A DNA stretch of 64,000 nt, taken from NCBI RefSeq assembly GCF_036323735.1, contig NC_086034.1:32267939-32331938 (forward strand). Reading direction: 5' to 3'. The DNA comes from Rattus norvegicus. Its lineage: Eukaryota; Chordata; Mammalia; Rodentia; Muridae. Below are positions 24,430-35,198 of this stretch, one piece after another. Position 1 is the stretch's first letter; every line of letters begins with the position of its first letter. The translations under genes and the position numbers were made by a program. The notes under the pieces were generated by a model. It saw only the letters and a program-made list of their open reading frames with translations, did not search any database and was not told where the DNA came from.

Positions 24430-25910
24430 TAAGTTCTTTGTATACTTTGGATATTAGCCCTCTATCGGATGCAGGTTTGGTAAAGATCTTTTCGTAATCT
24501 GTAGGTTGATATTAAAGCATGAGCCATTGGTGTTCTGTCCAGGAAATTTCACTTTGTGCCAGTGTGTTCAAGGTTCTTTCCTACTTTCTCTTCTATTGGA
24601 CTCAGTGTATCAGGCTTTATGTGGAGGTCCTTGATCCACTTGGACTTGAGCTTTGTCCAAGGAGATAAGAATAGATCAATTTACATTCTTCTACATGCTG
24701 ACCTCCAGTTAAACCAGCACAATTTTTTTGAAAATGCTGTCTTTTTTCCACTGGATGGTTTTGACTTCTTTGTCAAATAGCAAGTGTTGGTAAGTGTGTG
24801 TGTTCATTTCTGGGTCTTCAATTCTATTCCACTGGTCTATCTGTCTGCCTCTGTACCAATACCATGTAGTTTTCTTTTATCACTATTGCTCTGTAATACT
24901 GCTTGAGTTCATGGATAGTGATGCCCCCAGAAGTTCTTTTATTGTGGGAATGATTTTCGCTATCCTGGTTTTTTTTTTTTTTTTTTTTTTTTGTTGGGCT
25001 TTCTTTTGGTTTTGGTTTTTGTTCTTTTGGGGTTGTTGTTGGTATTGTTGTTGTTGTTATTCCAGATGAATTCAAGAGTTTATCTTTCTATCTCTGTGAA
25101 GAATTGAATTGGAATTTTGGTGGGGATGGCATTGAATCTGTAGATTGCTTTTGGTAAGATGGCCATTTTTACTATGTCAATCCTGCCGGACCATGAGCAA
25201 AAGACATCTTTCCATCTTATAAAGTCTTCTAATACTTTCTTCAGAGACTTGAAGTTCTTGTCATACAGATCTATCACTTGCTTATTTAGAGTTATTCCAA
25301 GGTATTTTATATTATTTGTGACTATTGTGAAGGGTGTCATTTCCCTAATTTCTTTCTCAGCCCATTTATCCTTTGAGTAGAGGATGGCTACTGATTTATT
25401 AGAGTTAATTTTATTCCAAGCCACTTTGCTGAAGTTGTTCATCAGCTCTAGAAGTCCTCTTTATAATTTTGGCATCACTTATGTCCACTTATGTCCATAC
25501 TATTGTCCACTTCTTTTTTGAAGGCCTCTATCATTTATAAGATGGATTTAAGTGCTTTGGTTATATTATAATGTCCAAGGCTTTTTGTAGTAGGAGAGCT
25601 CTACTCCAAATGTGTTATATTACCCTGGCTTTTGTTGATTGTGTTTTTTTTAAGGTCCTTTTGCAGTCTGGATGGCTTTGGTCCCTGGATGTTCCTGTCG
25701 TAGTAGGTATTAGGAGTAGAGTAAACTTCAAAGATCCTGGTGTGACAGACCTCTGATGGATATCCTTTGAGTATGTAGTTCCAGGTCAGCAGTTTCTGCC
25801 TGGTTCAGTATCCACAGGTCTGATGAAGGTGGGTGAAGAGGGTCCATTCAGAAAGATGGACATCTATCAGGGATAGCAGATTGCTCAGGGCACCGGGAGT
25901 CATGACTCCT
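24430..25910 (-). mobile_element. L1 fragment with large internal deletion
   Basis: 24430-25498 is the complement of the central-to-C-terminal part of ORF2; 25080-25442 still reads 'VAWNKINSNKSVAILYSKDKWAEKEIREMTPF'. A T-run (24968-24993) and a GTT-rich patch interrupt it. From about 25500 to 25910 the sequence instead matches the ORF1 N-terminal region and 5' UTR of an older rodent L1. The 3' half of ORF1 and the 5' part of ORF2, about 3 kb, are missing. A further roughly 90 bp of ORF2 is lost near 24510. No 3' UTR is present. Confidence 0.7.
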
Positions 25911-26744
25911 TTCTTAATATCAAAGTCACCCCAGAAAAAAAATCACATGTTTATTTTGTAAGTTAATTGCACAAAAGAACATGAAATCGCTTTCAAAAAA
26001 AAGCTAGTGTCTTACACTGTCTTTCAGGTAGAACTGGATAAGCAATGATTTATGCCAAATATGATGTGATGGGTGCATATTAACTGTACAAAGCCATAGG
26101 TTTTATTATGATATTCTCATATATGTTACATATGTATATAAATGTTATGTACATATATGTATATACATGTATGTTATGTATGTATATAAATGTATTGTGT
26201 ACATATACATATATACATATATAAAAATATGCATATACATATATATCATATATAATAATGTGACACACATATACTCACACACATATATAACACACATACA
26301 TGTAATATATTAAATCATAATACATATATATGTATGTAATGGTATACACATACACTTCATGTGTTAAGAGTACCATACAAACACACTACCATTGCCCACA
26401 ATCACTCACTACATTTTGCACTGGTCCCATTACATTAATAATATTATAACCCTCTTTAGCAATGAGCCCTTTAGCCACAATTAAGGTAGTTTTTTTTTCT
26501 TTTCTTATTTGGCTATAAGGATCCTGGAACCTTGCCCAAGCTGGCTTCAAGTTCTCTACCTCTGCTCTACATGCCATACTCTAGAATAGATAATTTTATG
26601 CAATACTTGACTCATATCAGTTCTGAGAGTTTACACCCTTGTAACTGTGAAAATATATGCACACTATCTGGCCCTGTCAAAGACAAGGAGCAAAAGGAAC
26701 ACAAGAGCGGAGTGTGGCCAAAAAAAAAGAAATAAAAACAGATG
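25911..26744. other. Unique DNA with TATG/TACA-rich low complexity
   Basis: 26095-26370 is a compound TATG/TACATA low-complexity tract. The rest is unique. No gene seen. Confidence 0.6.
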
Positions 26745-27102
26745 AAGAAGAAGGAGGAGGGAAGGCAGCTATGCTCACCACTATACCACCAACGCCGCAC
26801 AAGCCACTACCTAAAGACTATACATGGACTGACCCTGGACTCTGACCTCATAGGTAACAACGAATATCCTAGTAAGAGCACCAGTGGAAGGGGAAGCCCT
26901 GGGTCCTGCTAAGACTGAACCCCCAGTGAACTAGATTGTTGGGGGGAGGGCGGCAATGGGGGGAGGATGGGGAGGGGAACACTGATAAGAAAGGGATGGG
27001 GAGAGGGGGATGTTTGCCCGGAAACCGGGAAAGGGAATAACACTCGAAATGTATATAAGAAATACTCAAGTTAATAAAAAAAAAAGAAGAAGGAGGAGGG
27101 AA
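26745..27102 (+). mobile_element. Short young rat L1 tail with 19-bp TSD and tRNA-derived 5' end
   Basis: A perfect 19-bp duplication AAGAAGAAGGAGGAGGGAA is present at 26745-26763 and 27084-27102. Between them, 26801-27083 is only the last 280 bp of the rat L1 3' UTR plus poly-A, with landmarks GACTATACATGGACTGACC, the G-rich GGGGGGAGGGCGGC block and AATAACACTCGAAATG. The 37 bases between the left TSD and the L1 are not L1: 26760-26795 is the complement of a tRNA-Gly 5' half, and 26796-26800 (CGCAC) is filler. Confidence 0.9.
26760..26795 (-). pseudogene. tRNA-Gly(UCC) 5'-half insert (36 nt)
   Basis: On the minus strand the 36 bases start GCGTTGGTGGTATAG and end GCTGCCTTCC. They match, as I recall it, nucleotides 1-36 of mammalian tRNA-Gly(UCC), from the first acceptor base to the last anticodon base. 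The acceptor stem, D-arm (GTGGTGAGCA) and 5' side of the anticodon stem (GCTGC) are all recognisable; nothing downstream of the anticodon is present. The four bases of the 3' end (TTCC on the minus strand) overlap the last four bases of the left target-site duplication. It is not a functional tRNA gene: the 3' half and B-box are absent. Confidence 0.88.
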
Positions 27103-27576
27103 ATCATCAATGTCTAAGGAAATGACTGTTTTAAGTCATGTATTAGGAATATATTAAGAGATTTTCTACATGCACTTCAGCAGCCAGCCAAAACCTTAGT
27201 AAAAATGCAAGAGAAATAATCTGGTAAAATTCCTAAGTTGGTACAAAAAAAACTCATATGAGATAGTAGAAGAGCATTTGTATTAATAAATTGGGGTGTG
27301 TGGGTTTTCCACTCAAAAGCTTTTAAAATATAATCTTACCCTTTTTGGTCATTTATCCAACAATCTTTCATTTCAGTGGTAAATTGTTCAAAGATTCTTC
27401 TAGGCACCTGGTTCCCAGTGTTCAGAAACGATGGGAACATTCCTCATACTTAAAGAATTTGAATTTTACTTAAGTGAAAGAAAAGAAAAGCAACTGAAAA
27501 TTATTTCAGATGATTTCAAATTCTTTCATCTTATGGACAAAAACATCATGGAAAGTTAGGGTCTGTAGTTAGGTTT
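27103..27576. other. Unique intergenic DNA
   Basis: No gene, RNA or transposon recognised. Confidence 0.5.
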
Positions 27577-27797
27577 TTAAGATTTATTTATTTTCATTTT
27601 ACATGTATAAATGATTTTTCCTGAAAGACTGTACCCCATGCTTGTTCATGCCATATGGGTTAGAAGAAGATATCAGCTTCCCTGAAACTGGAGTTAGACA
27701 GGATTGGCATCTACACCTGAGGTAGAGAAAAACAGCACCCTGGTCCTCTAGAAGGGAAGCAAGTGCTGTTAGTCACTGAGTCATATTGCCAGCCATG
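27577..27797 (-). mobile_element. B3-like SINE
   Basis: AAGATTTATTTATTTTC tail complement, then body including CTGAAACTGGAGTTAGACAG, ACCCTGGTCCTCTAGAAG and CACTGAGTCATATTGCCAGCC, the complement of the tRNA-like head. Confidence 0.8.
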
Positions 27798-28439
27798 GTT
27801 AATGAGTTATTCTCTTTCTGTTTTATTAGCATATTTATCAGTATAAAAATAATAAGCTTTCATAAGACATTTTGATATGCGTATGGAATGTAGTTCGATC
27901 ATATTCAGCCTGATTTTTTTATCATTTTTCATTAACAAACCCAAAGAACTTGAAGACAAAAAAAACAAGCCTTGCCTAAAGAATATCTAAGTCTGTAAAT
28001 TTTCCCTTATTATTAATTTGTAACATTTTAATTATTACTATTTTTATGAATTAATAATAATCAACAACTTAGCTATCTAAGTATGCCACATCTTTCAGGA
28101 CAGGTCATATCTGTTATTGCATTTGAAATTGTCCTTGAAAGTTAAGAGTCAACAAACCTTCTTTAAAAATCTCCACATCACCCCTGAACTCAGGATTGCA
28201 GCGTCCCTTCCTCACTGTGAAGACACTTTATTCCTATACACAGGTTAAGTCAATTAGTCAACTTCAGTTTAAGATAAAAGTGCACAAGATGCAGAATGAT
28301 GGGGCTTATGAGAAAGAACAAACTTTACAGTATTGGCTAAATAAGACAATAACAAATTCATTATTTTAATACCCTCTAATAAATAGTAAGGCAGACAACA
28401 ATCAGATTTTTAGCACCCTCACATTTTTTATTTTTCCCT

Positions 28440-29060
28440 CACATTTAAGGAGAAGAAATTTGCCCAAATAAGCCTTTCACGCTCCACTTATGTCTCTCTG
28501 ACACTTTGATTTCCATCTCAGGCAGGTGATGACCAAATCTCACGCCCCCTCCTTGCGTCTCGCTTTCATCTCCACCCTTGCTCAGGTTTTTAAAAAACAT
28601 TCTCACTTCCTCAGGTTCTGTGGACACCATTCTTGCAAACTAGTACTCTGCTGTTTAAAACACAGCATTGACCCACCAAATAAAGGGCGGCCGATGAGGG
28701 GCAGCAACATGCTCGAACTCATCAAGAACAAACAAAAAACCACTTGATGTCCTTTACTTGTAAAAAACGAGGCGAATTGATTATTGATGCTGCCTCTGAC
28801 GCCCTCGGTTCTTCGTGTGGCTGCTCTGGCTGAAAAGATAATCATATTAAACAAGTTTGTTTTCTCGCCACACATCTCTGCTGCCGCCACTGCCGTCTAA
28901 TGTGATTTAAATAATTTTCCACTGGTAAATAGCTTTCCTGGCCTGGCAAACAAATGACAATTGGAAATTTATTACGTGCAGCTCTATCCCTCATTCGGTT
29001 CCCTTTCAGTTTTGTGAGAATGTTCTGCTATGATGAGATACGCCATTTTTCATTTCTCAT
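28440..29060. promoter_or_regulatory. Candidate conserved non-coding (enhancer-like) element
   Basis: In an AT-rich desert this 0.6-kb block is transposon-free, retains many CpGs (GGGCGGCCGATG, TGACGCCCTCGG, TTATTACGTGC) and has homeodomain/SOX-like sites (TTTAAATAATTTTC, GACAATTGG). The open frames 28445-28630, 28526-28747 and 28603-28890 overlap on both strands and show no recognisable protein. The enhancer role is inference from composition only. Confidence 0.35.
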
Positions 29061-29498
29061 TTTTTTCTGAAAACTGTCTTGCTGGAACTAGAAAGTTTCT
29101 GCTAAATACCTAGTTTGTTAAGGATGCCTTTTTTTTAGTCTAAGTATAAATCTCACAGAATGAGTTACTGTTGAACTCAAAAAGTCATAAATATTATCTA
29201 ACATACAGCACTAAAACTTTACTCTTGTTCTATGAGTTTGGTTTTGACTTTGTAGGTGTATATTAATAGAAAAAAACTAGGTCACTTGGGGAAGTTTTTG
29301 GCATCAACTGATACAGTTGTATTCCAGTTTGCAGAAGATCTATGGCAGAAAACAATGAGAACATCAGAAGCTCCTGGGTGTGCCTGGCTTCTTAGCCTGA
29401 TTGCCAGCTCTAGGTCTGCCCTCTACCTACAAAAGGTAGAGAGTGTAAGAGTGACAGAAGGGAACACCCAACCTCCTCCTCTGGCTTCTTTGAGCATG

Positions 29499-29499
<1 letters not shown>

Positions 29500-29552
<53 letters not shown>

Positions 29553-29615
29553 TACACACACACAAATACACACACACAAACACACACACATACACACACA
29601 CACACACACACACAG
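29500..29615. repeat. (CA)n microsatellite, interrupted
   Basis: About 116 bp of CA with AATACA interruptions. The several open frames of repeated Thr-His or Val-Cys across 29256-29658 are repeat artefacts. Confidence 0.97.
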
Positions 29616-31127
29616 GAGGCAGGGAGACAGAGATGAAATAAGAGAGAAAGAAAACCAAAACTGTTATTTTTTTTAAATCATCCTATGTTCATTTTTTCCC
29701 CCTTGCGTGTGTTGGAGAATGAGAATTCTGGATCCTGAAATGGGTAGAGCATTTTTAAGAAAATTAATTCGTTAATTTAGTGTTCGCTGCCAGCTTGCAT
29801 GCCACTTTCTCTGCTGTGCTTCAAGTGTGGATGACACAATTTTCCCAATGACCTTGAACTCCCAGAACAATTCTGGAAAGCCACACACAGACTGTTTTTT
29901 GCATGTTAAAATTCAACATGCAACATCCTAGACAATGGCAGAAAGAAACTAGTGCTAGATACGCACAGTTAGTGATTTTTTTTATAAAGTCAAGGAAGGA
30001 AGGAAACGATAAGAGTTAATAGAAATATGAATTCATGAGAAAAAGAAAATGACTGTACAACCCTAGAAGTGTGGAGGACCTAAAGAGGCACAACTGCTTA
30101 GATACCTAATACCACCTCCTTACAGATGTCTGTGTGTGCCCTTGTCTTATACTGCACTCTGTCTCCTGACTGCAGAGGACTTTTGTAGGCATAATCATCA
30201 CTTATATTTTAATATCGTCTTTCTTTACAGGAACTTTAATTCATTTCATTACTTAAAAGTCGATTGGTTTCTTTTTGGAACACTCTTTAATCTCTTCACT
30301 AGACAATAAATTTTTGAAGTAAGCTGAGATTTGCTTGAAGATCTCGCTAGATCCCCATCTCACCATATGTTTTTGTTGTTATGCACTGCACAAAATGTGT
30401 GGGTATTCATGCCACAGGAGCAGCATTCATTCTCACAGTGCATACACGGTTCTCATACCCTAATCACTGGTAGCTAATGGGGCCTTTTAGTTTGCATACA
30501 CTTAGCTACCTGTCAGTGGGAGGGCTGTAGGGATAAGCTGTAGCTCCAATAAGATCGTCCTGTGAGTCAGTAGAAATCCAGCAATTCCCATATGTTAAAA
30601 AGTGATGTACAATGAAATAGATTTGCCTTGTGATTGTTTGCAGATGTAATTGCTGGCATGAAATGTCAAACTCTCTTTTGTCTTAAAAGAGTAATAAACC
30701 TGAATATTGTCTGTACTGGATGGCTGTGATGTTCATAACTTCCATTACACAACAGAGGGCAATTTGAGCAATGTAAAAACTATCTCTTCAAAGAAAAGAC
30801 TTCAACCTAATACTTGACTCGGAATTCCTGTTCAATGAAAGCCTGTTTCCCTGTGATTCTGAAGAGACTTGCAGAGGTAGGATGCATGCCATTTTAGTTT
30901 TGATGTGCCCATTTAGATTCGTGGCATGCAATAGCTAAGTATTTGATTGCCAATGCCGCTCAGGAAATTGGTTTGTAAAAGGCATGCTGGATTTTCAAGC
31001 TAAGACCAAATAGTGATATTACCATGTGGATTATTTTAAAAGGACTGAGTGCATAACCTTTACTTACCTAGAATCCTTTGGTCATTTTCGGCATTATACC
31101 CCAGTACTTTCTCTCAACCCCTCACCA
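29616..31127. other. Unique intergenic DNA
   Basis: Mostly unique. It contains a possible regulatory patch (29755-29880) and the first copy of an unclassified repeat (30645-30790). No gene seen. Confidence 0.5.
30645..30790 (+). repeat. Unclassified dispersed repeat, copy 1
   Basis: Shares with 33945-34075 the words CTGGCATGAAATGTCA, TACTGGATGG or TATTGAATGG, and CACACAACAGAGGGCAATTT-like ends (TTACACAACAGAGGGCAATTT here). Divergence of roughly a quarter of positions by eye. I do not recognise the family. Confidence 0.6.
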
Positions 31128-31400
31128 ACACACACACACACACACACACACACAAACCCCACATGTATACACCTATGTTTCTCTCACACACACATATGCA
31201 TATGTATATACGTATATACAACACATATTTATCACACCACACACACATACACACACATGTACACACCTATGTCTCTCTCACACACACACACACATACCAC
31301 ATGTATACACCTATGTCTCTCTCTCTCTCTCACACACACATACACATATATATATGCATATGTATACATACAATACATACAATGCATATTTCTCTGAAGG
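31128..31400. repeat. Compound CA / CT / TATA low-complexity block
   Basis: CA runs at 31129-31154, about 31184-31260 and 31278-31300, each followed by TACACCTATGT(T/C)TCTCTC, then TATATATATGCATATG. The recurring CACCTATGT unit suggests a duplicated higher-order repeat. Open frames here are artefacts. Confidence 0.9.
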
Positions 31401-32814
31401 GCAGATATAGGTTGAGGTAGAAAAAGCACTGAATTTGCACGCAGAAAAATATTTTTATTTCATTGCTCTGATTCCTGTCCAACCTCAGGTTTTCAACCTA
31501 TAAAAGTAACACTGATATGCTAATATCCTTACGTCGTACTATATATGACTACAAGCACCTTATTGTTTTCCCTTATTTATCAGTGTTTTTGGAGTAAGTA
31601 ATATGTTCTAGGCACTAAAAACTTTTAGAGAAGTAAGCAGGGTGCAGACTCAAGCAGATGTGCAATCTATTGCAACACAATAAAGCCACCATTTCAAGAA
31701 AGCCTGCAGACAATGGTCCCTCTTTTGAGTTTGTCTGAAAATCATCAAATAGAGAACAAAATGTTTTTCCTAGTGGCTAAGACATAATGTGTCCTGTGTA
31801 AATGCATAAAATATAAAACATAAACAGAAGGACTGAGATGCAGCTGGGCAGAGAACGTGCCTAGCATTCATGAGGTCCTGGGGTCAACGTTGCTCCACCC
31901 AAAGAAAAACTGTATTAAAAAATAAATTAGACTCACCCAGAAGACAGAAAAGTGTCATGCCCCTACAAAGCTACAGTGTTATGAGGCAATATTTATTACA
32001 CAAATTGGGCTGAAGATATAAATCTGTATCAGATAACTAGCTATGAGCTGATGATCTCAACAGCTCTAACCCATCAACAACATTTTAGTTATATCATTAC
32101 TTTTACTCCTAAGTATGTATTTTTATTATAAATGAATTTTAGTTGCATTTTTCAAATTATGTGGTCCGAGGAGAATGACCATGATTAGAAGGTAATGCCA
32201 CGGGAAAGTCCCACTCAGATTTCATCCTTGAGAGTTTTTAAAACAACAGTGATTTCACCAGGCTTGTTTGTTCCAATTATAATACACATCAGCTATTAAA
32301 ATCGTGGAATGTGTAAATTAAAAAGAATAATGAGGAAGGGATTAAGTCACATTAGGAAGACACGAAGTTTGATCACATGCTTTTCAGGGCTTTTTGACTT
32401 TATAAATGTATTGGAATATATGCTCTCTGATGTTCTGAGCCCGGGTTAACTCCCTCGGTATAATATTCTACTGTTCCTCCTCTTTTTTCTAAAAATATCA
32501 TTTTACTTTTTATGATTAAGTTGAATTGCACTGTAAAAAGAAATGCTGCACATCCTGTAAAATTATCATGGTAAATTCTTACTAGACATGACCGTAATGA
32601 AGAAAATGTCTAGTCTTTCTTTAATCCAGTTTGTTTCTAGCTCTAGAAAAGAAAATGGCTTATAATGAGAAAGAGTGAACATGAAGCATTGTTCTCCTCC
32701 TCCCAATGCATAGGATGTGAGGGCAAAATCAGAAATACAAGATGCACAACAGATTCAAAGTCAGCTTGTGCTGTGTGAGACCTTGGAAGGAATAAGGGGA
32801 AAGAGCATGAAAGA
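31401..32814. other. Unique DNA containing one ID-like SINE
   Basis: Apart from the ID element at 31830-31925, nothing was recognised. Confidence 0.5.
31830..31925 (+). mobile_element. Diverged ID SINE
   Basis: ACTGAGATGCAGCTGGGCAG, then GTGCCTAGCATTCATGAGGTCCTGGGGTC and an A-rich tail follow the ID plan (alanine-tRNA/BC1-like) of TTAGCTCAGTGG, GCCTAGCAAGCGCAAGG and CCCTGGGTTC. Confidence 0.65.
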
Positions 32815-33000
32815 AATGAAGAAAGAAGAAAAGAAGGGTGAGAGGGAGGGAAGGAGGAAGGGAGGGAGGAAAGGATGCGGGGAGGAAGAGAAGGAGGGAG
32901 GGAAGGAGGAAGGGAGAATGAAGGGAAAGAACAAGCGACAGAGGGAGAAGCAGAGGGAGGGAGGAAAGAAGGGGTGAAGGAAGGAATGAAGGAAGGGTGG
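32815..33000. repeat. Purine-only (GGAA/GGGA) tract
   Basis: About 185 bp almost entirely A/G on the plus strand (GGAGGGAAGGAGG units). The Ser/Pro/Leu-rich frames on the minus strand and Lys/Glu/Gly-rich frame on the plus strand are artefacts. Confidence 0.95.
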
Positions 33001-33579
33001 ATGAACACAGAATGTTCACTCCAAGTCTCCATTAAAGGACAATGGTGACTTGAACTGAGCTGTTAAGAGGGGAAGGAAGGCAAAGCTGTAGGACATTAAA
33101 ATATAATCTGAAAATGATATGAATTTGATGACCAAGAAACAATAATAGAAAAGACTTTTCCTCAGTGACTGAAAAATTGTAGTTTGATAAAACGCAGTAA
33201 GGATGATATTATTAAATGACAAAAGGGAGATGAGGGGAAATAAAAATCACAATAAAATGTAAAACTTCCTCTGTGCGGGAGAAGTAACTAAGGGATACCA
33301 GTTGAAATGTCAATAAGCATTGAAAATACGAAACTGCAAAGGCATGGCATGGCCTGCTCTAAGGACACACATTCCCAGACATCAGTCCTTGACATTTAAA
33401 GCCATGGGAATGAAAGAAATCATGAAGGAAAGATCAGACATAATGAGTAGAGCTTTGAAGCATCTTAACATTAAAATCTTGGTAAATAAATTCAGTAAAG
33501 AATAGAAAAGAAATAACCCCTCAATTAGAAATTATAATATGCAAAATGAATATGCATTTAAGCAAGAAGGAAACTGGAT

Positions 33580-33730
33580 CAATAATTAATAACCTTCTAG
33601 AGATCACCAGACCCACATGGATTCATTGATGAATTATACCAAACATTTAAGGAATACGTTGCATAATTCCTCTCTAATCTCTTTCAAAAGATAAAAGCTG
33701 AGGGATTTGTTCCTCGTTGGTTTTGGGAGA
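33580..33730 (+). mobile_element. Ancient L1 ORF2 fragment
   Basis: AGATCACCAGACCCACATGG, ATTCATTGATGAATTATACC and CAAACATTTAAGGAATACG resemble the conserved ORF2 stretch 'SPGPDGFTGEFYQTFKEE' of mammalian L1. It probably extends upstream towards 33480 but is too decayed to bound. Confidence 0.6.
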
Positions 33731-33944
33731 AGCTTTTTCTTAACGTCTAATCAGAAAAAAAATAAATTAAAATTAATTTTAAAAATTAAGTAATAGTGTC
33801 TTTCATTATCATAATTCAAATTCCCTCACTAGAGTTCTACAAAACTAAACCCACATTGTATCGTCGTATAAAATAAATAGGACTCAATGATGAACTGGTA
33901 TTGATCCTTAGTAAGAAAGCACATTTGACAATCAAAAAATGTTT

Positions 33945-34105
33945 GCTAGTGTAGTCACTGGCATGAAATGTCATGTTCTCTTTTTTCTTGAACTAGTAGT
34001 AAGACTGAGTATTTCCTGTATTGAATGGAGGTGACATTATATTACTTTCATCACACAACAGAGGGCAATTTTAAAAGATTGTTTTTACATTGCTTAAATT
34101 GCCCT
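33945..34105 (+). repeat. Unclassified dispersed repeat, copy 2, with inverted end
   Basis: 33945-34075 parallels copy 1 (CACTGGCATGAAATGTCA ... CACACAACAGAGGGCAATTT). Then 34076-34105 is the complement of the segment that follows in copy 1: the minus strand reads GGGCAATTTAAGCAATGT and copy 1 has GGGCAATTTGAGCAATGT. The end is therefore a palindrome-like inversion. Confidence 0.6.
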
Positions 34106-34698
34106 TCGACATTCAAGATAGCCCTCAATACTAGGGGAAGACTTACATTTAATAATAGTAAAACTCCACGAGTATGATTACTTAAGAGTGGATGATCAGG
34201 AGCAGAGCGAAGATGTCCCTTCTCAATGTTCCTTAACAACATTCCTATGTAGCTAGCCCTATGTACAGAAATTAAACAAAGGAAATAAAACAACAGACTG
34301 ATTGCGAAGGAGACGCAAACTCTACTTGTCACATATGATATAGTCCATCTATGTGAAAAAAACAAGAGTTTCAAAATAATCTGGCACTCAGGCATGGCAA
34401 CAAGATTTTAGTACAGTGAGCACACAAAGCTCAATAGTGTTCTTAAAAACAAAAACTAAAATTTTAAAAATTAGCATTATAAAAATCCCCATTCAAAGAA
34501 AGGCCTGAGCATCAATCTAACAAAAGATGTACAATTTCTCTATCAAGGAAGTTAGAAATATTAAGAACTAAATACATATATAGCCTGCATTCACGGATGG
34601 TAAACAGCATTGTTTAGATATCAGTATTTCTCAACTTGTTCTCTTGATACAGTGCAATGGTCACCCTCAAAGATTCAAAGTGAGATATTTCATGGTTA
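34106..34698. other. Unique intergenic DNA
   Basis: No feature recognised. The 114-codon minus-strand open frame 34051-34395 overlaps the repeat copy and has no recognisable family. Confidence 0.45.
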
Positions 34699-34710
34699 AT
34701 AATAAATTAT

Positions 34711-35186
34711 ATTTTTCTTTTTTTCCCCTCCATCTTAATTAAATTGGGTATTTCTTATTTACATTTCAATTGTTATTCCCTTTCCCGGTTTCCAGGCCAA
34801 CATCTCCCTAACCCCTACCCCTCCCCTTCTCTGTGGGTGTTCCCCTCCCCATCCTCCCCCCATTACCACCCTACCCCCATCAATCCCGGTTCACTGCGGT
34901 TCAGTCTTGGCAGGACCAAGGGCTTCCCCTTCCACTGGTGCTCTTACTAGGCTATTAATTGCTACCTATGAGGTTGGAGCCCAGGGTCAGTCCATGTATA
35001 TATAGTCTTTGGGTAGTGGCTTAGTCCCTGGAAGCTCTGATTGGTTGGCATTGTTGTTCATATGGGGTCTCAAGCCCCTTCAGCTCTTTCAGTTCTTTCT
35101 CTGATTCCTTCAACAGGGGTCCCATTCTCAGTTCAATGGTTTGCTGCTGGCATTTGCCTATGTATTTGCCGTATTCTGGCTGAAAG
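34711..35186 (-). mobile_element. L1 3' UTR tail (rat type), with about 12-bp TSD
   Basis: Complement of the rat L1 3' UTR from TTTCCCGGTTTCCAGGCC to GCCGTATTCTGGCTG, with T-run at the left. ATAATAAATTAT occurs at 34699-34710 and 35187-35198 and is the likely target-site duplication. Strongly 5'-truncated; contains no ORF2. Confidence 0.9.
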
Positions 35187-35198
35187 ATAATAAATTAT

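Noticed and set aside
29256..29658. Overlapping Thr-His and Val-Cys rich ORFs on both strands
   Set aside because: Translation of the CA microsatellite.
31128..31400. Regularly spaced repeats suggestive of a CRISPR array
   Set aside because: Spacers and repeats are all CA/CT/TA simple sequence, and the genome is mammalian.
32643..33032. Ser/Pro/Leu-rich and Lys/Glu-rich ORFs
   Set aside because: Both are readings of one polypurine tract.
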